Positions 19,514-29,006 of a stretch of 64,000 bases of DNA are shown piece after piece (positions within the stretch are counted from its first letter, which is position 1; each line of letters starts with the position of its first letter). Both the position numbers and the translations under genes were made by a program. Source of the stretch: Anaeromyxobacter oryzisoli (lineage in GTDB: Bacteria > Myxococcota > Myxococcia > Myxococcales > Anaeromyxobacteraceae). The stretch is from positions 1 through 64,000 of the forward strand of contig NZ_JALCZA010000019.1 of assembly GCF_022690765.1 (NCBI RefSeq). The letters are read 5' to 3'. The notes beneath the pieces are model-generated. The model was not told the origin of the DNA. It did no database searches and worked only from the letters and a program-made list of their open reading frames with translations.

Positions 19514-19930
19514 CTAGATCGGGGTGGCGGCCGGCCCGACCGCGGCGGTGCAGTGGGCGCACCGCCGCGCGCCGACGGGGATCTCGCTCAGGCACTCGGG
19601 GCACTTCCGCGTCGTGGGATCGGGCGGCGGCTCACGGTGCGACCGGGCGACGAGCGCGTTCACGGGCAGCACGATGAAGAAGTAGACGGCCGCGGCGATC
19701 AGGACGAACGAGAGGACGGCGTTGACGAAGTCCCCGTAGAGGAAGCGGCTGCCGTTGAGCTCGAACACGAGCGCGGAGAAGTCCGGCTTCCCGACGATCG
19801 CCGCGATGAGGGGCGTGAGCAGGTCCTTCACGAGCGCGGAGACCACGGCTCCGAAGCTCGCGCCGATCACCACGCCCACCGCCATGTCCACCACGTTGCC
19901 GCGCAGCAGGAACTGCCTGAAGCCCCTCAT
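19514..19930 (-). CDS. mscL: Large-conductance mechanosensitive channel MscL
   Basis: 138 residues with a GGAGG site ahead of the ATG. The N-terminal amphipathic helix and first pore helix (GNVVDMAVGVVIGASFGAVV) are classical. The second membrane segment is FVLIAAAVYFFIVLPVNAL. It forms a homopentamer in the inner membrane and opens under membrane tension to release solutes on hypo-osmotic shock. The C-terminal end differs from E. coli MscL: after TTRK it carries a zinc-ribbon-like element with CPEC and CAHC, a variant found in some other bacterial MscL proteins. Confidence 0.95.
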   Translation of the reverse strand: MRGFRQFLLRGNVVDMAVGVVIGASFGAVVSALVKDLLTPLIAAIVGKPDFSALVFELNGSRFLYGDFVNAVLSFVLIAAAVYFFIVLPVNALVARSHREPPPDPTTRKCPECLSEIPVGARRCAHCTAAVGPAATPI

Positions 19931-20095
19931 GACGCCTCCGGAGGGCGGACGAGCGGCGCGAGGGTAACGCCGCGCAGCGATCCTACGGCCGGCTGGTTGG
20001 GTGCGAGCACCGCCCGCACCCGCATGGACGGCGGGCGCGCTTCCTCGGCGCTCGTGCCGCGGCGCCCGGGCGGGGCGCGCCGGCGGCTCCTCGCG

Positions 20096-20587
20096 CTACG
20101 ACCTGCGGGACGCGAGGCCGCTCCGGCCGGCCTGGCGAACCGCCATCACGGCGATCCCCGCGAGCGTCGCGCGGGCGGTGGGGCTCGACAGGATCCCGCC
20201 CGTCTCCGGCGTGGACTCGCTCGCCGCGAGGAACTGGCGGATCATCCCGCGCCGCTCGCCGTGCATGCGAGAGAGGAGGCCGGCCAGCTTCCGGGGCGCG
20301 TCGAGCCCCTCCTCGTGCACGCCGGGGTAGTTCAGATCCTGGCGCCGCCCGTTGGCCTGCATCTCGCTCACGAGGGCGCGGCGCTCCTGCGAGCTGAGCC
20401 GGTCGAGGCTGGCGAGCGCCGCCTCCTCGAACGCGGCCGGCCCGATCTCGTCCACGATCCGGTCGTACAGCGAGATCGTCTCGTCGTCCTGCAGCGTGTC
20501 CCAGGGAGCGCCCTGCTCCCACCGCCGCGCGAAGTCCTCGAACCGGTCCTTCCCGACCTCCTGGAGCAACGAACCGAGCATCTCCAT
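20096..20587 (-). CDS. Hypothetical protein
   Basis: 163 residues; AGGAG lies well placed before the ATG. No signal peptide is seen. The protein is charged and helical (LLQEVGKDRFEDFARRWEQG, DRLSSQERRALVSEMQANG) with one weakly hydrophobic stretch near the C-terminus (ARATLAGIAVMAV). I do not recognise the family. It lies between the DUF3187-like gene and mscL on the same strand, each separated by more than 150 bp, so it is probably transcribed alone. Confidence 0.65.
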   Translation of the reverse strand: MEMLGSLLQEVGKDRFEDFARRWEQGAPWDTLQDDETISLYDRIVDEIGPAAFEEAALASLDRLSSQERRALVSEMQANGRRQDLNYPGVHEEGLDAPRKLAGLLSRMHGERRGMIRQFLAASESTPETGGILSSPTARATLAGIAVMAVRQAGRSGLASRRS

Positions 20588-20820
20588 CGCCGTCTCCTCT
20601 CTCTCGATCTCAATCTCGCGAGGGCCGGGGTCGGCGACAACGCTTGGTCGGGACGGGCGCGCCGGGCGCCCGAGGGGGGGACCGAGCGGGAGGGCGCACG
20701 CCGAAGCGCCCGGCCGTGCGAGCCTCGTCCGGAGCGGTCTCCCGCCTCCCGGACGAGCGGCGAAACCAAACGGCCGATCACGATTCGAGAACGGTCAGCG
20801 GGAGGGGCCCCACCGAAGGC

Positions 20821-20837
20821 GTTCGCGGATCGCGAAC
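20821..20837 (-). terminator. Hairpin after the DUF3187-like gene
   Basis: A 7-bp perfect stem GTTCGCG / CGCGAAC with a GAT loop lies 7-23 bp beyond the DUF3187-like stop. On the minus strand it is followed by GCCTT only. Weak intrinsic terminator candidate. Confidence 0.45.
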
Positions 20838-20843
20838 CCTCGT

Positions 20844-21854
20844 CTAGCGCCGCCAGGCCATCTCGAGCACCGCCGTGATGTCCGCGCCGCGCGACGGCTG
20901 GAAGACGTTCTCCACGAGCGCGAAGGTGAGGGAGGTCCGGCGCGAGGGCGCCGCGGACACGCCGGCGAGCACGTACCAGGTCGAGCCGTCGATCTGGTCG
21001 AGCCCCGTGCCGCGGAGCGCCGAGGTGTGGACGCTCCCCTGGAGCTGCGCCGAGAGCCACGAGGTGAAGCGGTGCGCGGCGCCGAGCTGGAGCGCCGCGT
21101 GGGGCCGGGTCGAGATGCGCGCGCTCGTGTACGTCCCGCGCAGCGGGACCATGAGATCGCCGGTGACGCGCAGCCTGGTGTCGCCGAGGTCCCAGGCGCC
21201 GAGGAGCCCGGCGCCGAGCTCGACCCCGCCGCTGCCGAAGGGGACGTCCGCCGTGGGGATCTTCACGGCCGCTCGCCACGAGAGCGCCGTCCCGCCGCGT
21301 CCCCCGGCGATCGGCGCCTTCACGGCGGCCCACACGTCACCCGGGCCGCCCTCGGTTCCCGTCCAATCGACCCCCCGGCCGTCGGAGCGGACGACGCGGA
21401 AGCGCGCCTCCCCGGGCGGCGGACCCGTGCGGAGCACGTTCACCGAGGCGAAGACCGACTCGACGGCCTTGATGGGCCGCCACAGGAACCCGGCGTAGTC
21501 CACGACGCCGGGGACGGCGAGCTGCAGCTCGAAACCGGGCTCGAACCCGCGCCGCACGAACAGCGCGGGCGCGGCCTCCTCGATCGAGACGTCCACCGAG
21601 AGCGCCGGGGAGCGCCCGCGCATCAAGCTGTTCGAGTACAGCGTGCGCAGGCCGATCTCGGTCCGCCCCGCCCGGAGCGGCACCGGATCGTCGAACGGGA
21701 GCTGCAGGAACGGCCGCGCGAAGGGCGACGGCTCCTGCCAGGGCACCACCCGGGGCGGCGGTGCGTCCTGTCCGGCGGCGGGGAGGGCGAGCAGCGCGGT
21801 CGAGAGCGCGCCGAGCGCGAGGACCCACCCCGGCACGCCTCGCCCCGGCTCCAT
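20844..21854 (-). CDS. Exported beta-strand-rich protein (DUF3187-like)
   Basis: 336 residues from the ATG at 21854. A GTG six bases upstream is an alternative because the GGAGG is better spaced to it. A signal peptide (WVLALGALSTALLALPAAGQ) is followed by a beta-rich sequence resembling DUF3187 outer-membrane-like proteins: RPFLQLPFDDPVPLRAGRTE, then LYSNSLMRGRSPALSVDVS and GFELQLAVPGVVDYAGFLW. It ends in a hydrophobic strand (DITAVLEMAWRR), though not in the usual aromatic residue. Likely an outer-membrane barrel of unknown function. The family match is from memory and moderate. Confidence 0.65.
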   Translation of the reverse strand: MEPGRGVPGWVLALGALSTALLALPAAGQDAPPPRVVPWQEPSPFARPFLQLPFDDPVPLRAGRTEIGLRTLYSNSLMRGRSPALSVDVSIEEAAPALFVRRGFEPGFELQLAVPGVVDYAGFLWRPIKAVESVFASVNVLRTGPPPGEARFRVVRSDGRGVDWTGTEGGPGDVWAAVKAPIAGGRGGTALSWRAAVKIPTADVPFGSGGVELGAGLLGAWDLGDTRLRVTGDLMVPLRGTYTSARISTRPHAALQLGAAHRFTSWLSAQLQGSVHTSALRGTGLDQIDGSTWYVLAGVSAAPSRRTSLTFALVENVFQPSRGADITAVLEMAWRR

Positions 21855-22325
21855 GGACACGCGCACCTCCGCCTCGTCTCGAGATGTGTCGTCACGCGGC
21901 CGGTCGGCGGCGGCCCGCCGAACGTGGGAGCCCTGCTCCGCGGACGGGGTTCCCGCGGAGTCACCCGTGTCGCGGGCATCGCGCCGGAAGCCTTCCGCCG
22001 CGCGCCGGTTGCCCGCAGGGCGATGGTGAAGCGCGACGGTCGGGAGCGTGCCGCGGATCGCCGCCGGATACACGGGCGGAGACCCCCTGTGCCCCGTCAG
22101 GTAATCACTCCGGGTGCGTCTCGCCGTCGGTCGAGGTGTCGCCCGCCGAGAGACGTCGCGATCCCCGAGCGGGGCGGTGTGCGGCGCCTCGCTCGGATCG
22201 CCGCTGCCCCGCGCAGGGAGGGTGCGTCGAGGCGCCGCGACGCGAGCGGGGACGCGACGAGTCGTTGGGCCGGTCACCCTCCCGGTCCCGCGTCGCCGCG
22301 GCGCGAGGCGCCTACTCTACGTGGG
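21855..22325. other. Intergenic region, divergent DUF3187-like and hsp20-lon
   Basis: About 470 bp without a supported gene. It should hold the promoter of the hsp20-lon operon. I looked for a heat-shock sigma box (CTTGAA-N13-CCCCAT) and a CIRCE element (TTAGCACTC-N9-GAGTGCTAA) and found neither. Confidence 0.5.
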
Positions 22326-22748
22326 ATGCGCTTCACCCACCTGCGGATCCGGTACGGCCGCGCGGTCGGCACGCTCGGCGCCTCCACGTTCTCCGCGGCG
22401 TGGTCCGCGCTCTCCACGGCGGTGCCGGTGGCGGCGCCGCTGTGGCGCCCGCCGTGCGACGTGCTCGAGAGCGCCGACGCGTGGACCCTCCGCGCCGAGC
22501 TCGCCGGGCTGGCGGAGGAGGAGCTCGAGATCGCCGTCTACGAGGACTCCGTCGTCATCCAGGGGACGCGGCCGTGGCCCGGGGTGGTGCCGGGCGAGCG
22601 CGTGCACCTCGCGGAGCTGCGCTACGGCCCGTTCCGCGTCGAGCTCGCGCTGCCCGACGAGGTCGATCGGGACGCGGTGCGGGCGGGCTACGACCGCGGG
22701 CTGCTCACCGTGCTGCTCCCCAAGCTCCCGCGGCGGCTCTCGCCATGA
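22326..22748 (+). CDS. Hsp20/alpha-crystallin small heat-shock protein
   Basis: 140 residues. The alpha-crystallin domain is complete: WRPPCDVLESADAWTLRAEL at its start, EEELEIAVYEDSVVIQGTR in the middle, and FRVELALPDEVDRDAVRAGY then GLLTVLLPK at its end. It lacks the usual C-terminal IXI motif. Small heat-shock proteins hold unfolding proteins for refolding or degradation. The stop overlaps the lon start in ATGA, so the holdase and the protease are made in step. Confidence 0.92.
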   Translation: MRFTHLRIRYGRAVGTLGASTFSAAWSALSTAVPVAAPLWRPPCDVLESADAWTLRAELAGLAEEELEIAVYEDSVVIQGTRPWPGVVPGERVHLAELRYGPFRVELALPDEVDRDAVRAGYDRGLLTVLLPKLPRRLSP

Positions 22749-25282
22749 CCCCCGACCCCGGATCGCAGGCGCCCGGCGGCGCGCCGGAGATCCCGGACCT
22801 CCTCCCGGCCATCCCGGTGCGGGGCCGGGTGGTCTACCCGCTGACCTTCCACCCGCTGGCGATCGGGCAGGAGCGATCGGTCCGCGCGCTCGAGGACGTG
22901 ATGCGGACGCACCGCATCTTCGCGGCGCTCACGGTGCGCGACGAGAAGGCGCCGCCCGAGGCGGGGCCCAGGGACGTGTACGAGATCGGCTGCGCCGCGC
23001 TCGTGCAGCAGCTCGCGCGCGCGCCCGATGGCACCTACCGCGTGGTGATCCAGGGGATCGAGCGGATCCGCGTGGCGAATTTCGCCCGGACCGACCCCTA
23101 CCTCATCGGCCGCGTCGAGCGCCTCGCCTGGCTCGAGACGCCCGGCACCGAGACCGAGGCGCTCGTGCGCACGGTGCGCGACCTCTTCCACCGCGCGGCG
23201 GCGCTGGCCGGGCTCCCGGACGAGCTCGTCGGGAGCGTGGACGCGCTCGCGGATCCCCGGGCCGTCGCCTACCTCGTCGGCACGACGCTCCCGTTCCCGC
23301 TGCCGGCGCGGCAGGATCTGCTCGAGATCGGGGACACCGCGGGGCTGCTGCGCAAGGTCGTGGAGCTGATGCAGCAGGAGATCGCGGTCGGCGAGACCCA
23401 GGCGCGCATCGCCGACGAGACGCGGCGCGAGCTCACCCGCGCGCAGCGCGAGGCGATCCTGCGCGAGCAGCTCCGGACCATCCAGCGCGAGCTCGGCGAG
23501 GAGGCGCCCGAGGCGGAGGAGGCGCGCGCGTTCCGCGAGCGGCTCGAGAAGACGACCCTCCCGGCCGAGGCGCGTCGCGAGGTGGAGCGCGAGCTGTCCC
23601 GCCTCGAGCGGATGACGCCGGCGTCGCCCGAGTACGGGATGATCCGGACCTGGCTGGACTGGGTGCTCGCGCTGCCGTGGGGACGGACGACGGGCGGGGC
23701 CATCGACCTCGTGGAGGCCCGGGCCGTCCTCGACGCCGATCACTACGACATCGACGAGGTGAAGGAGCGGCTCCTCGATCACCTCGCCGTCCGGAAGCTG
23801 CGGGCCGAGCGCGCCGCCGCGCCCGCCCCGCCCGCGCCCTGGATGGGGCCGGCCGGCGGGCCGGCGCTCGAGGCGCCCGCGTCGCCCGGCGGGGACGGCG
23901 CCGCGACCCCCGCCCCGCTCCCGCCGCTCGGGACGGACGAGGAGAGCCGGCGCGAGCCGATCCTCTGCCTCGTGGGGCCGCCGGGCGTCGGCAAGACCTC
24001 CATCGGCCAGTCGATCGCGCGCGCGATGGGGCGGCGCTTCGTGCGCCTCAGCCTCGGCGGGGTGCACGACGAGGCGGAGATCCGCGGCCACCGGCGCACG
24101 TACATCGGGGCGATCCCGGGCCGCGTCATCCAGGCCATGCGCCGCGCCGAGGTGGCGGATCCGGTGATGATGCTCGACGAGATCGACAAGCTCTCGGCGA
24201 GCTTCCAGGGCGACCCGGCGGCGGCGCTGCTCGAGGTGCTCGACCCGGCGCAGAACCAGTCGTTCACCGACGCCTACCTCGGCATGCCCTTCGACCTCTC
24301 GAAGGTGCTCTTCATCTGCACGGGCAACACCGTCGAGACCATCGCGCCGCCGCTCCTCGACCGCATGGAGGTGGTGGCGCTCTCGGGCTACACCGAGAGC
24401 GAGAAGCTCCAGATCGCGCGGCGGCACCTCCTGCCGAAGCAGCTCCGCGCCACCGGTCTGCGCGAGGGCGAGCTCGAGATCGACGACGCGGCGCTGCGGC
24501 GCATCGCCCGCGAGTACACGCGCGAGGCCGGCGTGCGCGGCCTGGAGCGCGCGATCTCGGCGGTGGCCCGCAAGGCGGCGCGGCGGATCGGGGAGGGCGG
24601 CGCGACGCCGATCCGGGTGGGCGCCGAGGCGCTCCCGGAGCTGCTCGGGCGGCCGCGCGTCCACCCCGAGACGGCGGAGCGGATCGACCGCCCCGGGATC
24701 GCCACCGGCCTCGCCTGGACGCCGGCGGGCGGCGACGTCCTCTTCATCGAGGCGGCCATCATGCGCGGCCGCCCCGAGCTCGTCCTCACCGGCATGCTCG
24801 GCGACGTGATGCGCGAGTCGGCGATGGCGGCGCTCACCTACGTCCGCTCCAACGCCGAGCGGCTCGGCGTCGATTCCGGGGCGTTCGAGCGGCGCACCGT
24901 CCACGTGCACGTCCCCGCGGGCGCGATCCCGAAGGACGGCCCCTCCGCCGGCGTCGCGCTGATGACCGCGATCGCCTCCGCCGCCCTCGGCGTGCCGGTC
25001 CGCCACGACGTGGCGATGACCGGCGAGATCACGCTCCGCGGCAAGGTCCTCCCCGTGGGCGGGATCAAGGAGAAGGCGCTCGCCGCGTTCGGCGCCGGGG
25101 TGAAGACCGTCATCCTGCCGCGCCGGAACGAGGAGGACGTGCAGGACATCCCCGAGGAGGCCCGGCGCGGCCTGCGGATCGTCCTCGTGGACTCCGCGGA
25201 GGAGGTGCTGCCCGTCGCGCTGGTCGAGCGGCCCGCCACGCTGGCGGGGGCGAAGGCGGGCGCGCCGCCGGCGGCGTCGTGA
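22745..25282 (+). CDS. lon: ATP-dependent protease Lon with an inserted linker
   Basis: 845 residues. Order: the LonN substrate-binding domain ([21 protein letters not shown]); a helical region with [17 protein letters not shown]; the AAA+ module with Walker [12 protein letters not shown] at about 411 and Walker B MMLDEIDK; and the protease domain with catalytic Ser in [11 protein letters not shown] and Lys in [11 protein letters not shown]. Compared with E. coli Lon, about 48 extra Ala/Pro/Gly-rich residues (roughly 353-402) sit between the N-terminal region and Walker A. Lon degrades misfolded and regulatory proteins in the cytoplasm. Coupled to hsp20. Probably one of several Lon paralogues, as is usual in myxobacteria. 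Confidence 0.95.
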   Translation: MTPDPGSQAPGGAPEIPDLLPAIPVRGRVVYPLTFHPLAIGQERSVRALEDVMRTHRIFAALTVRDEKAPPEAGPRDVYEIGCAALVQQLARAPDGTYRVVIQGIERIRVANFARTDPYLIGRVERLAWLETPGTETEALVRTVRDLFHRAAALAGLPDELVGSVDALADPRAVAYLVGTTLPFPLPARQDLLEIGDTAGLLRKVVELMQQEIAVGETQARIADETRRELTRAQREAILREQLRTIQRELGEEAPEAEEARAFRERLEKTTLPAEARREVERELSRLERMTPASPEYGMIRTWLDWVLALPWGRTTGGAIDLVEARAVLDADHYDIDEVKERLLDHLAVRKLRAERAAAPAPPAPWMGPAGGPALEAPASPGGDGAATPAPLPPLGTDEESRREPILCLVGPPGVGKTSIGQSIARAMGRRFVRLSLGGVHDEAEIRGHRRTYIGAIPGRVIQAMRRAEVADPVMMLDEIDKLSASFQGDPAAALLEVLDPAQNQSFTDAYLGMPFDLSKVLFICTGNTVETIAPPLLDRMEVVALSGYTESEKLQIARRHLLPKQLRATGLREGELEIDDAALRRIAREYTREAGVRGLERAISAVARKAARRIGEGGATPIRVGAEALPELLGRPRVHPETAERIDRPGIATGLAWTPAGGDVLFIEAAIMRGRPELVLTGMLGDVMRESAMAALTYVRSNAERLGVDSGAFERRTVHVHVPAGAIPKDGPSAGVALMTAIASAALGVPVRHDVAMTGEITLRGKVLPVGGIKEKALAAFGAGVKTVILPRRNEEDVQDIPEEARRGLRIVLVDSAEEVLPVALVERPATLAGAKAGAPPAAS

Positions 25283-25366
25283 GGGCGGTCGAAGCGCGGC
25301 GGCGGCCCTGTCCCCGTGGCCGGCTCGCCGGGTCGTGGCCCGGGAGGCCGGAGCGAGGGTCTCCTC

Positions 25367-25411
25367 TTATTACCCGGCGAATATTGATTTTCGAATTATG
25401 CCCGGGTATAA
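25367..25411 (+). promoter_or_regulatory. Inverted repeat spanning the DUF2239-gene promoter (putative operator)
   Basis: Arms TTATTACCCGG (25367-25377) and CCGGGTATAA (25402-25411) are inverted copies apart from one inserted base; TACCCGG/CCGGGTA is perfect. The dyad is centred on the promoter spacer, and the right arm overlaps the -10 box. The segment is strikingly AT-rich for this genome. The neighbouring protein has an RHH-like basic stretch, so autoregulation is possible. Confidence 0.5.
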
Positions 25412-25412
25412 C
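25384..25412 (+). promoter_or_regulatory. Sigma-70-type promoter, near-leaderless
   Basis: TTGATT (25384-25389), a 17-bp spacer, then TATAAC (25407-25412): 4 of 6 and 5 of 6 consensus bases at ideal spacing. The start point would fall near 25419, about three bases before the ATG at 25422. No Shine-Dalgarno precedes that ATG, which fits a leaderless transcript. Confidence 0.7.
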
Positions 25413-25421
25413 GCGTCTCCC

Positions 25422-26435
25422 ATGGAGAACGACGCGACCTACCTGGTGTTCGCCGGCGCCCGTCGAATCGCCTCCGGCTCGCTCCGTGACGTCTTGCCCG
25501 TCCTGAAGCGACGGTTCGACCGGGATCGCTCGGAGCTGGTGCTGGTGTTCGAGGTCGAGACCGGGCGGCAGGTGGACTTCGATCTGCGCGGCTCGCTCGA
25601 CGACGTGCTCGAGCGCGAAGCGCAGCGATCCCGGCGCGGGCCGGGACGGCCGCGGCTCGGGGTCACGAGCCGGGAGGTGTCGCTCCTGCCTCGTCACTGG
25701 GAGTGGCTCGCGGAGCAGCCCAACGGGATCTCGGGGTCCCTTCGACGCCTCGTCGAACGGGCGAGCACGACGCACCCCGGGAAGGAGCGAGCACGGCGGA
25801 TTCGCACCGCGCTGAGCCGGTTCCTCTCCGCCATGGCGGGGGATCGCCCCAACTACGAGGAGGCCTGTCGCGCGCTCTTCGGCGGCGACACGAAGCGCTT
25901 CGAGGCCCTGGTCGAGCGCTGGCCGAAGGACGTCCGGGAGCACGCGCTTCACGGGGCGCGCGAGGCGGCGCGCGCGGACGAGGAGCCGCTCGAAGCCCCT
26001 GCGGGCGAGGCGGTCGTCGCGGAGCTCTACCGACTCGTCTGGAGCCAGGGCGACTACCGGGCCATCGGCAGGCTGATCGCTCCGCGCTACGCGATTCACT
26101 CCGATCCCGGCGATCCCTGGGACGGGCAGACCCTCGACCGCGAGACCTACGAGGAGCGCGTCGCGTACTCCCGGACCGCGTTCCCGGACCTGGTGTTCAC
26201 GACGCACGAGCTCGTCGTGGCCGGGGATCGCGTCGCGGTGCGGTGGAGCGCCGAGGGAACCCACGCTGGAGACCTGCGGGAGCTCCCTGCGACGGGCGAG
26301 CGTCTCACCTTCGCCGGGCAGACGATGTACGAGCTGAAGGACGGCCAGGTCGCCGGCCACTGGCAGATCGTCGACCGCCTCGGTTTCGTGCGGCAGCTCC
26401 GGGGCTCGGCGCCCACGGGGCGAGCGAGCCGGTGA
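25422..26435 (+). CDS. DUF2239-SnoaL-like two-domain protein
   Basis: 337 residues from the ATG at 25422, chosen because DUF2239 proteins begin close to this TYLVFAGARRIASG motif; longer frames would cover the promoter. Residues 1 to about 185 are DUF2239: an N-terminal ubiquitin-like strand-rich half with ETGRQVDFDLRG, then a basic segment (RGPGRPRLGVTSREVSLLPR, SGSLRRLVERA) recalling AT-hook/RHH elements, and a helical end. From about 210 onward is a SnoaL/ester-cyclase-like fold: AELYRLVWSQGDYRAIGRLI, YEERVAYSRTAFPDL, RVAVRWSAEGTHAGDL, GHWQIVDRLGFVRQL. DUF2239 proteins are usually about 190 residues and free, so this is a fusion. The SnoaL part suggests binding of a small hydrophobic ligand; function unknown. 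Confidence 0.8.
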   Translation: MENDATYLVFAGARRIASGSLRDVLPVLKRRFDRDRSELVLVFEVETGRQVDFDLRGSLDDVLEREAQRSRRGPGRPRLGVTSREVSLLPRHWEWLAEQPNGISGSLRRLVERASTTHPGKERARRIRTALSRFLSAMAGDRPNYEEACRALFGGDTKRFEALVERWPKDVREHALHGAREAARADEEPLEAPAGEAVVAELYRLVWSQGDYRAIGRLIAPRYAIHSDPGDPWDGQTLDRETYEERVAYSRTAFPDLVFTTHELVVAGDRVAVRWSAEGTHAGDLRELPATGERLTFAGQTMYELKDGQVAGHWQIVDRLGFVRQLRGSAPTGRASR

Positions 26436-26459
26436 GGCGACACCGGCCGGGAGCCCCGA

Positions 26460-27446
26460 TCAGCTCCGCCCGGACCCGAAGCGCGCCCGGTACTCGCGCG
26501 GGCTGAGGCCGATCCGGCGGGCGAAGGCGCGGCGGAGCACCTCGGCCGTGCCGAAGCCGGCGGCGTCGGCGACCTGCTCGACGCCGTCCGTCGTCATCTC
26601 CAGCAACCGGCGGGCGGTCTCCACGCGGACGCGCTCCACGAACGCTGCGGGCGAGACGCCCACCTCGGCGCGGAAGACGCGGCTGAAGTGGCGCACGCTC
26701 ATCCCGGCGCGGCGCGCGAGCGCGGGGACGTCCAGCGCGGCGTCGGGGTGCTCGACGATCCAGGCCTGGAGATCGCGGATCGGCGCGCGCGCGGCGAGCT
26801 GGGACGCGAGCTGGGCGCTGAACTGCGACTGCCCGCCGGCGCGGCGGACGAAGACCACGAGCCACCGCGCGACGGCGAGCGCCACCTCGCGGCCGAGATC
26901 CTCCTCGACGAGGGCCAGGGCGAGGTCGATGCCCGCGGTGACACCCGCCGACGTCCAGAACCTGCCGTCGCGCACGTAGATGGGGTCGCGCTCGACGCGT
27001 ACGCCGGGATGCGTCGCGGCGAGCTCGTCGCAGAACGCCCAGTGCGTCGTCGCCCGCCTCCCGTCGAGGAGGCCGGCCGCGGCCAGCACGAACGCGCCCG
27101 TGCACACGGCCGCGACGCGCCGGGCGCGGCTCGTCGCGCGCACGACGGTTCGCAAGATCGCTCGGTCCTGCGCCGCGCGTCGCGCTCCGACGCCGCCGGC
27201 CAGGATGAGCGTGTCGATCGGGGCGCGGGCCGACGCACGTGCCAGCGCGACCTCCGGGAGGATGCACAGCCCGCTCTCCGTGCGCAGGGCTCCGCTCGTC
27301 GCGCCCGCCACGATCGGCTCGTATCCGGGATCGCGCGCGCCTCGCTGCTCGAGCATCTCGCCGGCTGTCGCGAAGACGTCGAGCGGACCCACCACGTCGA
27401 GGGTCTCGCAGGCGTCGAAGGCGACGATCACCACGCGACGTCGCAT
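26460..27446 (-). CDS. DJ-1/PfpI-AraC family transcriptional regulator (GlxA-like)
   Basis: 328 residues from the ATG at 27446. The N-terminal half is a DJ-1/PfpI domain beginning RRRVVIVAFDACETLDVVGP, with the nucleophile-elbow cysteine in AAVCTGAFVLAAAGLLDGRR. The C-terminal 100 residues carry two AraC helix-turn-helix motifs (DVPALARRAGMSVRHFSRVF and VADAAGFGTAEVLRRAFARR), closing with GLSPREYRARFG. Members regulate amine, carnitine or isonitrile pathways and usually act on neighbours. It is divergent from the MFS transporter across about 210 bp, which makes that gene the obvious target. Confidence 0.9.
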   Translation of the reverse strand: MRRRVVIVAFDACETLDVVGPLDVFATAGEMLEQRGARDPGYEPIVAGATSGALRTESGLCILPEVALARASARAPIDTLILAGGVGARRAAQDRAILRTVVRATSRARRVAAVCTGAFVLAAAGLLDGRRATTHWAFCDELAATHPGVRVERDPIYVRDGRFWTSAGVTAGIDLALALVEEDLGREVALAVARWLVVFVRRAGGQSQFSAQLASQLAARAPIRDLQAWIVEHPDAALDVPALARRAGMSVRHFSRVFRAEVGVSPAAFVERVRVETARRLLEMTTDGVEQVADAAGFGTAEVLRRAFARRIGLSPREYRARFGSGRS

Positions 27447-27658
27447 CGGGCATGGAGCATGCCGCGTCGCGCCGCGTGGCGCAACGAGGGTGATCGCGCG
27501 GATCGAGCCATCGCGCTCCGCGGTCTCAGCATTCACGAACGGTCGCGACGGGCATCGCGCTGCGTAGCCGAATAGGTCCGATCGCCGTCCTTGTGCCATG
27601 CGGACGGAGCGCGCCAGCATCCGGGCGAAGCGGCGACACATGACGCGGGAACGACGAC

Positions 27659-28954
27659 ATGGGCACGACGACCACGGGATCACCGACGAGCCGCGCCAGG
27701 GCCGGCCGTAGCAGCACCCTGCGCAACGTCGTCGCCTTCTGCTTGATGCTGGCGCTGTCCGCCTTCGGGTACGAGTTCGTCTTCCTGATCCTGACGGTGC
27801 ACGTCTACGACCTCACCCACCGGGCGTTCTCGGTGGGGGTGTTCACCGCGATCACGTTCCTCCCGAAGATGTTCTCGGCCGTCTACGGCGTGCTGGTGGA
27901 CTGGTACGACGGACGGTGGATCCTCGCCGTCAACGCCGGGCTGGTCGGGGTCCTGGCCTTCGCGCTCGGGGTCGCGGAGCACGTGACCGCGATCTGCGTC
28001 CTCTGGTTCGTAGCCACGATCTTCATCATGTTCATCAACACGACCCGCACGGCGCTGATGGCCGTGATCATGCCCGCCGGCGACTACCCGTGGGGCAACT
28101 CGGTGATCCTCGCCATCCTGAACGCGGCGCGGATCGGGGCGCCGGCGCTGGCGGGGCTCGTCATGCGCCGGCTGGACGAGCAGGTGCTCATGCTGGTCGC
28201 GAGCGGAGGGTACGTCCTCTGCGCCGCGTCGAGCCTGGCGCTCGAGGCGCCACCCGCTTGCGTCGAGCGTTGCGAGGCAAACGACGCCGTCGCCGGGCGC
28301 GGGGTCGCGAGGCCGCGCGCGACCGCCTCCTCGCTGAAAGAGGGGCTCCGCTACATCGCGCAGAGCGGCAGCATCCGGCGCCTCGGGGCGATCGGCGTGT
28401 GCTGGCGGCTCTTCCTCGGGATGCAGCTGTCGCTCTTCGTCGTCTACGTCACGCACCACCTCGGCCGGTCCGAGGCGGAGTACGGCGTCTTCATGACCGC
28501 CGTCGCCCTCGGGAGCCTGGTCGGGAGCGTGATCGGGCCGTTCGTCGCGAGGATCTTCGACGAGAAGCGCCTCATCATGGCGGGGCTGGTGCTGCACTAC
28601 GCGTCCTTCGGCGCGCTCGGCCTTGTCGCCGACTACCAGGTCGCGCTGGCGGTCGCGTTCGCGTCGTTCTGCGTCTTCTACGTGACCGTCGTCGGGATCC
28701 ACTCCCTCCGCGACAGGTCCACGAGGGCGGACGTCCGGGGGAGGGTGTACGGGGCGAGCACGTCGATCTTCACGCCGCCGACCATCGTCTCGATCCTGGT
28801 GGGCGGCTACCTGGCGGATGTCGTCGGCGTGAACATCGTCTTCGCCTGCTCGGGCGCGCTCGCCGCCGCGAGCGCGATCTGGATCGTGTGGAACCTCGAG
28901 GTGCCGGCCCGCGTGCCGGCGCTCGCCGCGGCGGCGGACGAGGACCCAGAGTGA
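27659..28954 (+). CDS. Major facilitator superfamily transporter
   Basis: 431 residues with about twelve membrane segments and a basic cytoplasmic loop near residues 205-225. The first segment region (FCLMLALSAFGYEFVFLILT) and the loop LVDWYDGRWILAVNAG fit the MFS_3/EntS-like exporter branch, and the sequence continues with FVATIFIMFINTTRTALMAV. It has no recognisable substrate motif. The start is supported by position rather than a strong ribosome site. Probably an efflux pump controlled by the divergent GlxA-like regulator. Confidence 0.85.
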   Translation: MGTTTTGSPTSRARAGRSSTLRNVVAFCLMLALSAFGYEFVFLILTVHVYDLTHRAFSVGVFTAITFLPKMFSAVYGVLVDWYDGRWILAVNAGLVGVLAFALGVAEHVTAICVLWFVATIFIMFINTTRTALMAVIMPAGDYPWGNSVILAILNAARIGAPALAGLVMRRLDEQVLMLVASGGYVLCAASSLALEAPPACVERCEANDAVAGRGVARPRATASSLKEGLRYIAQSGSIRRLGAIGVCWRLFLGMQLSLFVVYVTHHLGRSEAEYGVFMTAVALGSLVGSVIGPFVARIFDEKRLIMAGLVLHYASFGALGLVADYQVALAVAFASFCVFYVTVVGIHSLRDRSTRADVRGRVYGASTSIFTPPTIVSILVGGYLADVVGVNIVFACSGALAAASAIWIVWNLEVPARVPALAAAADEDPE

Positions 28955-29006
28955 GCGGGCGAAGTCGCGGCGTGACCGTGCTCCCGGCGGACGCCGGAGC
29001 GGTCCG

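Noticed and set aside
21855-22325. Heat-shock sigma box or CIRCE element ahead of hsp20-lon
   Set aside because: Neither consensus was found on reading through the spacer.
22114-25506. 1130-residue frame across hsp20 and lon
   Set aside because: Out-of-frame shadow; the Lon and Hsp20 frames carry all motifs.
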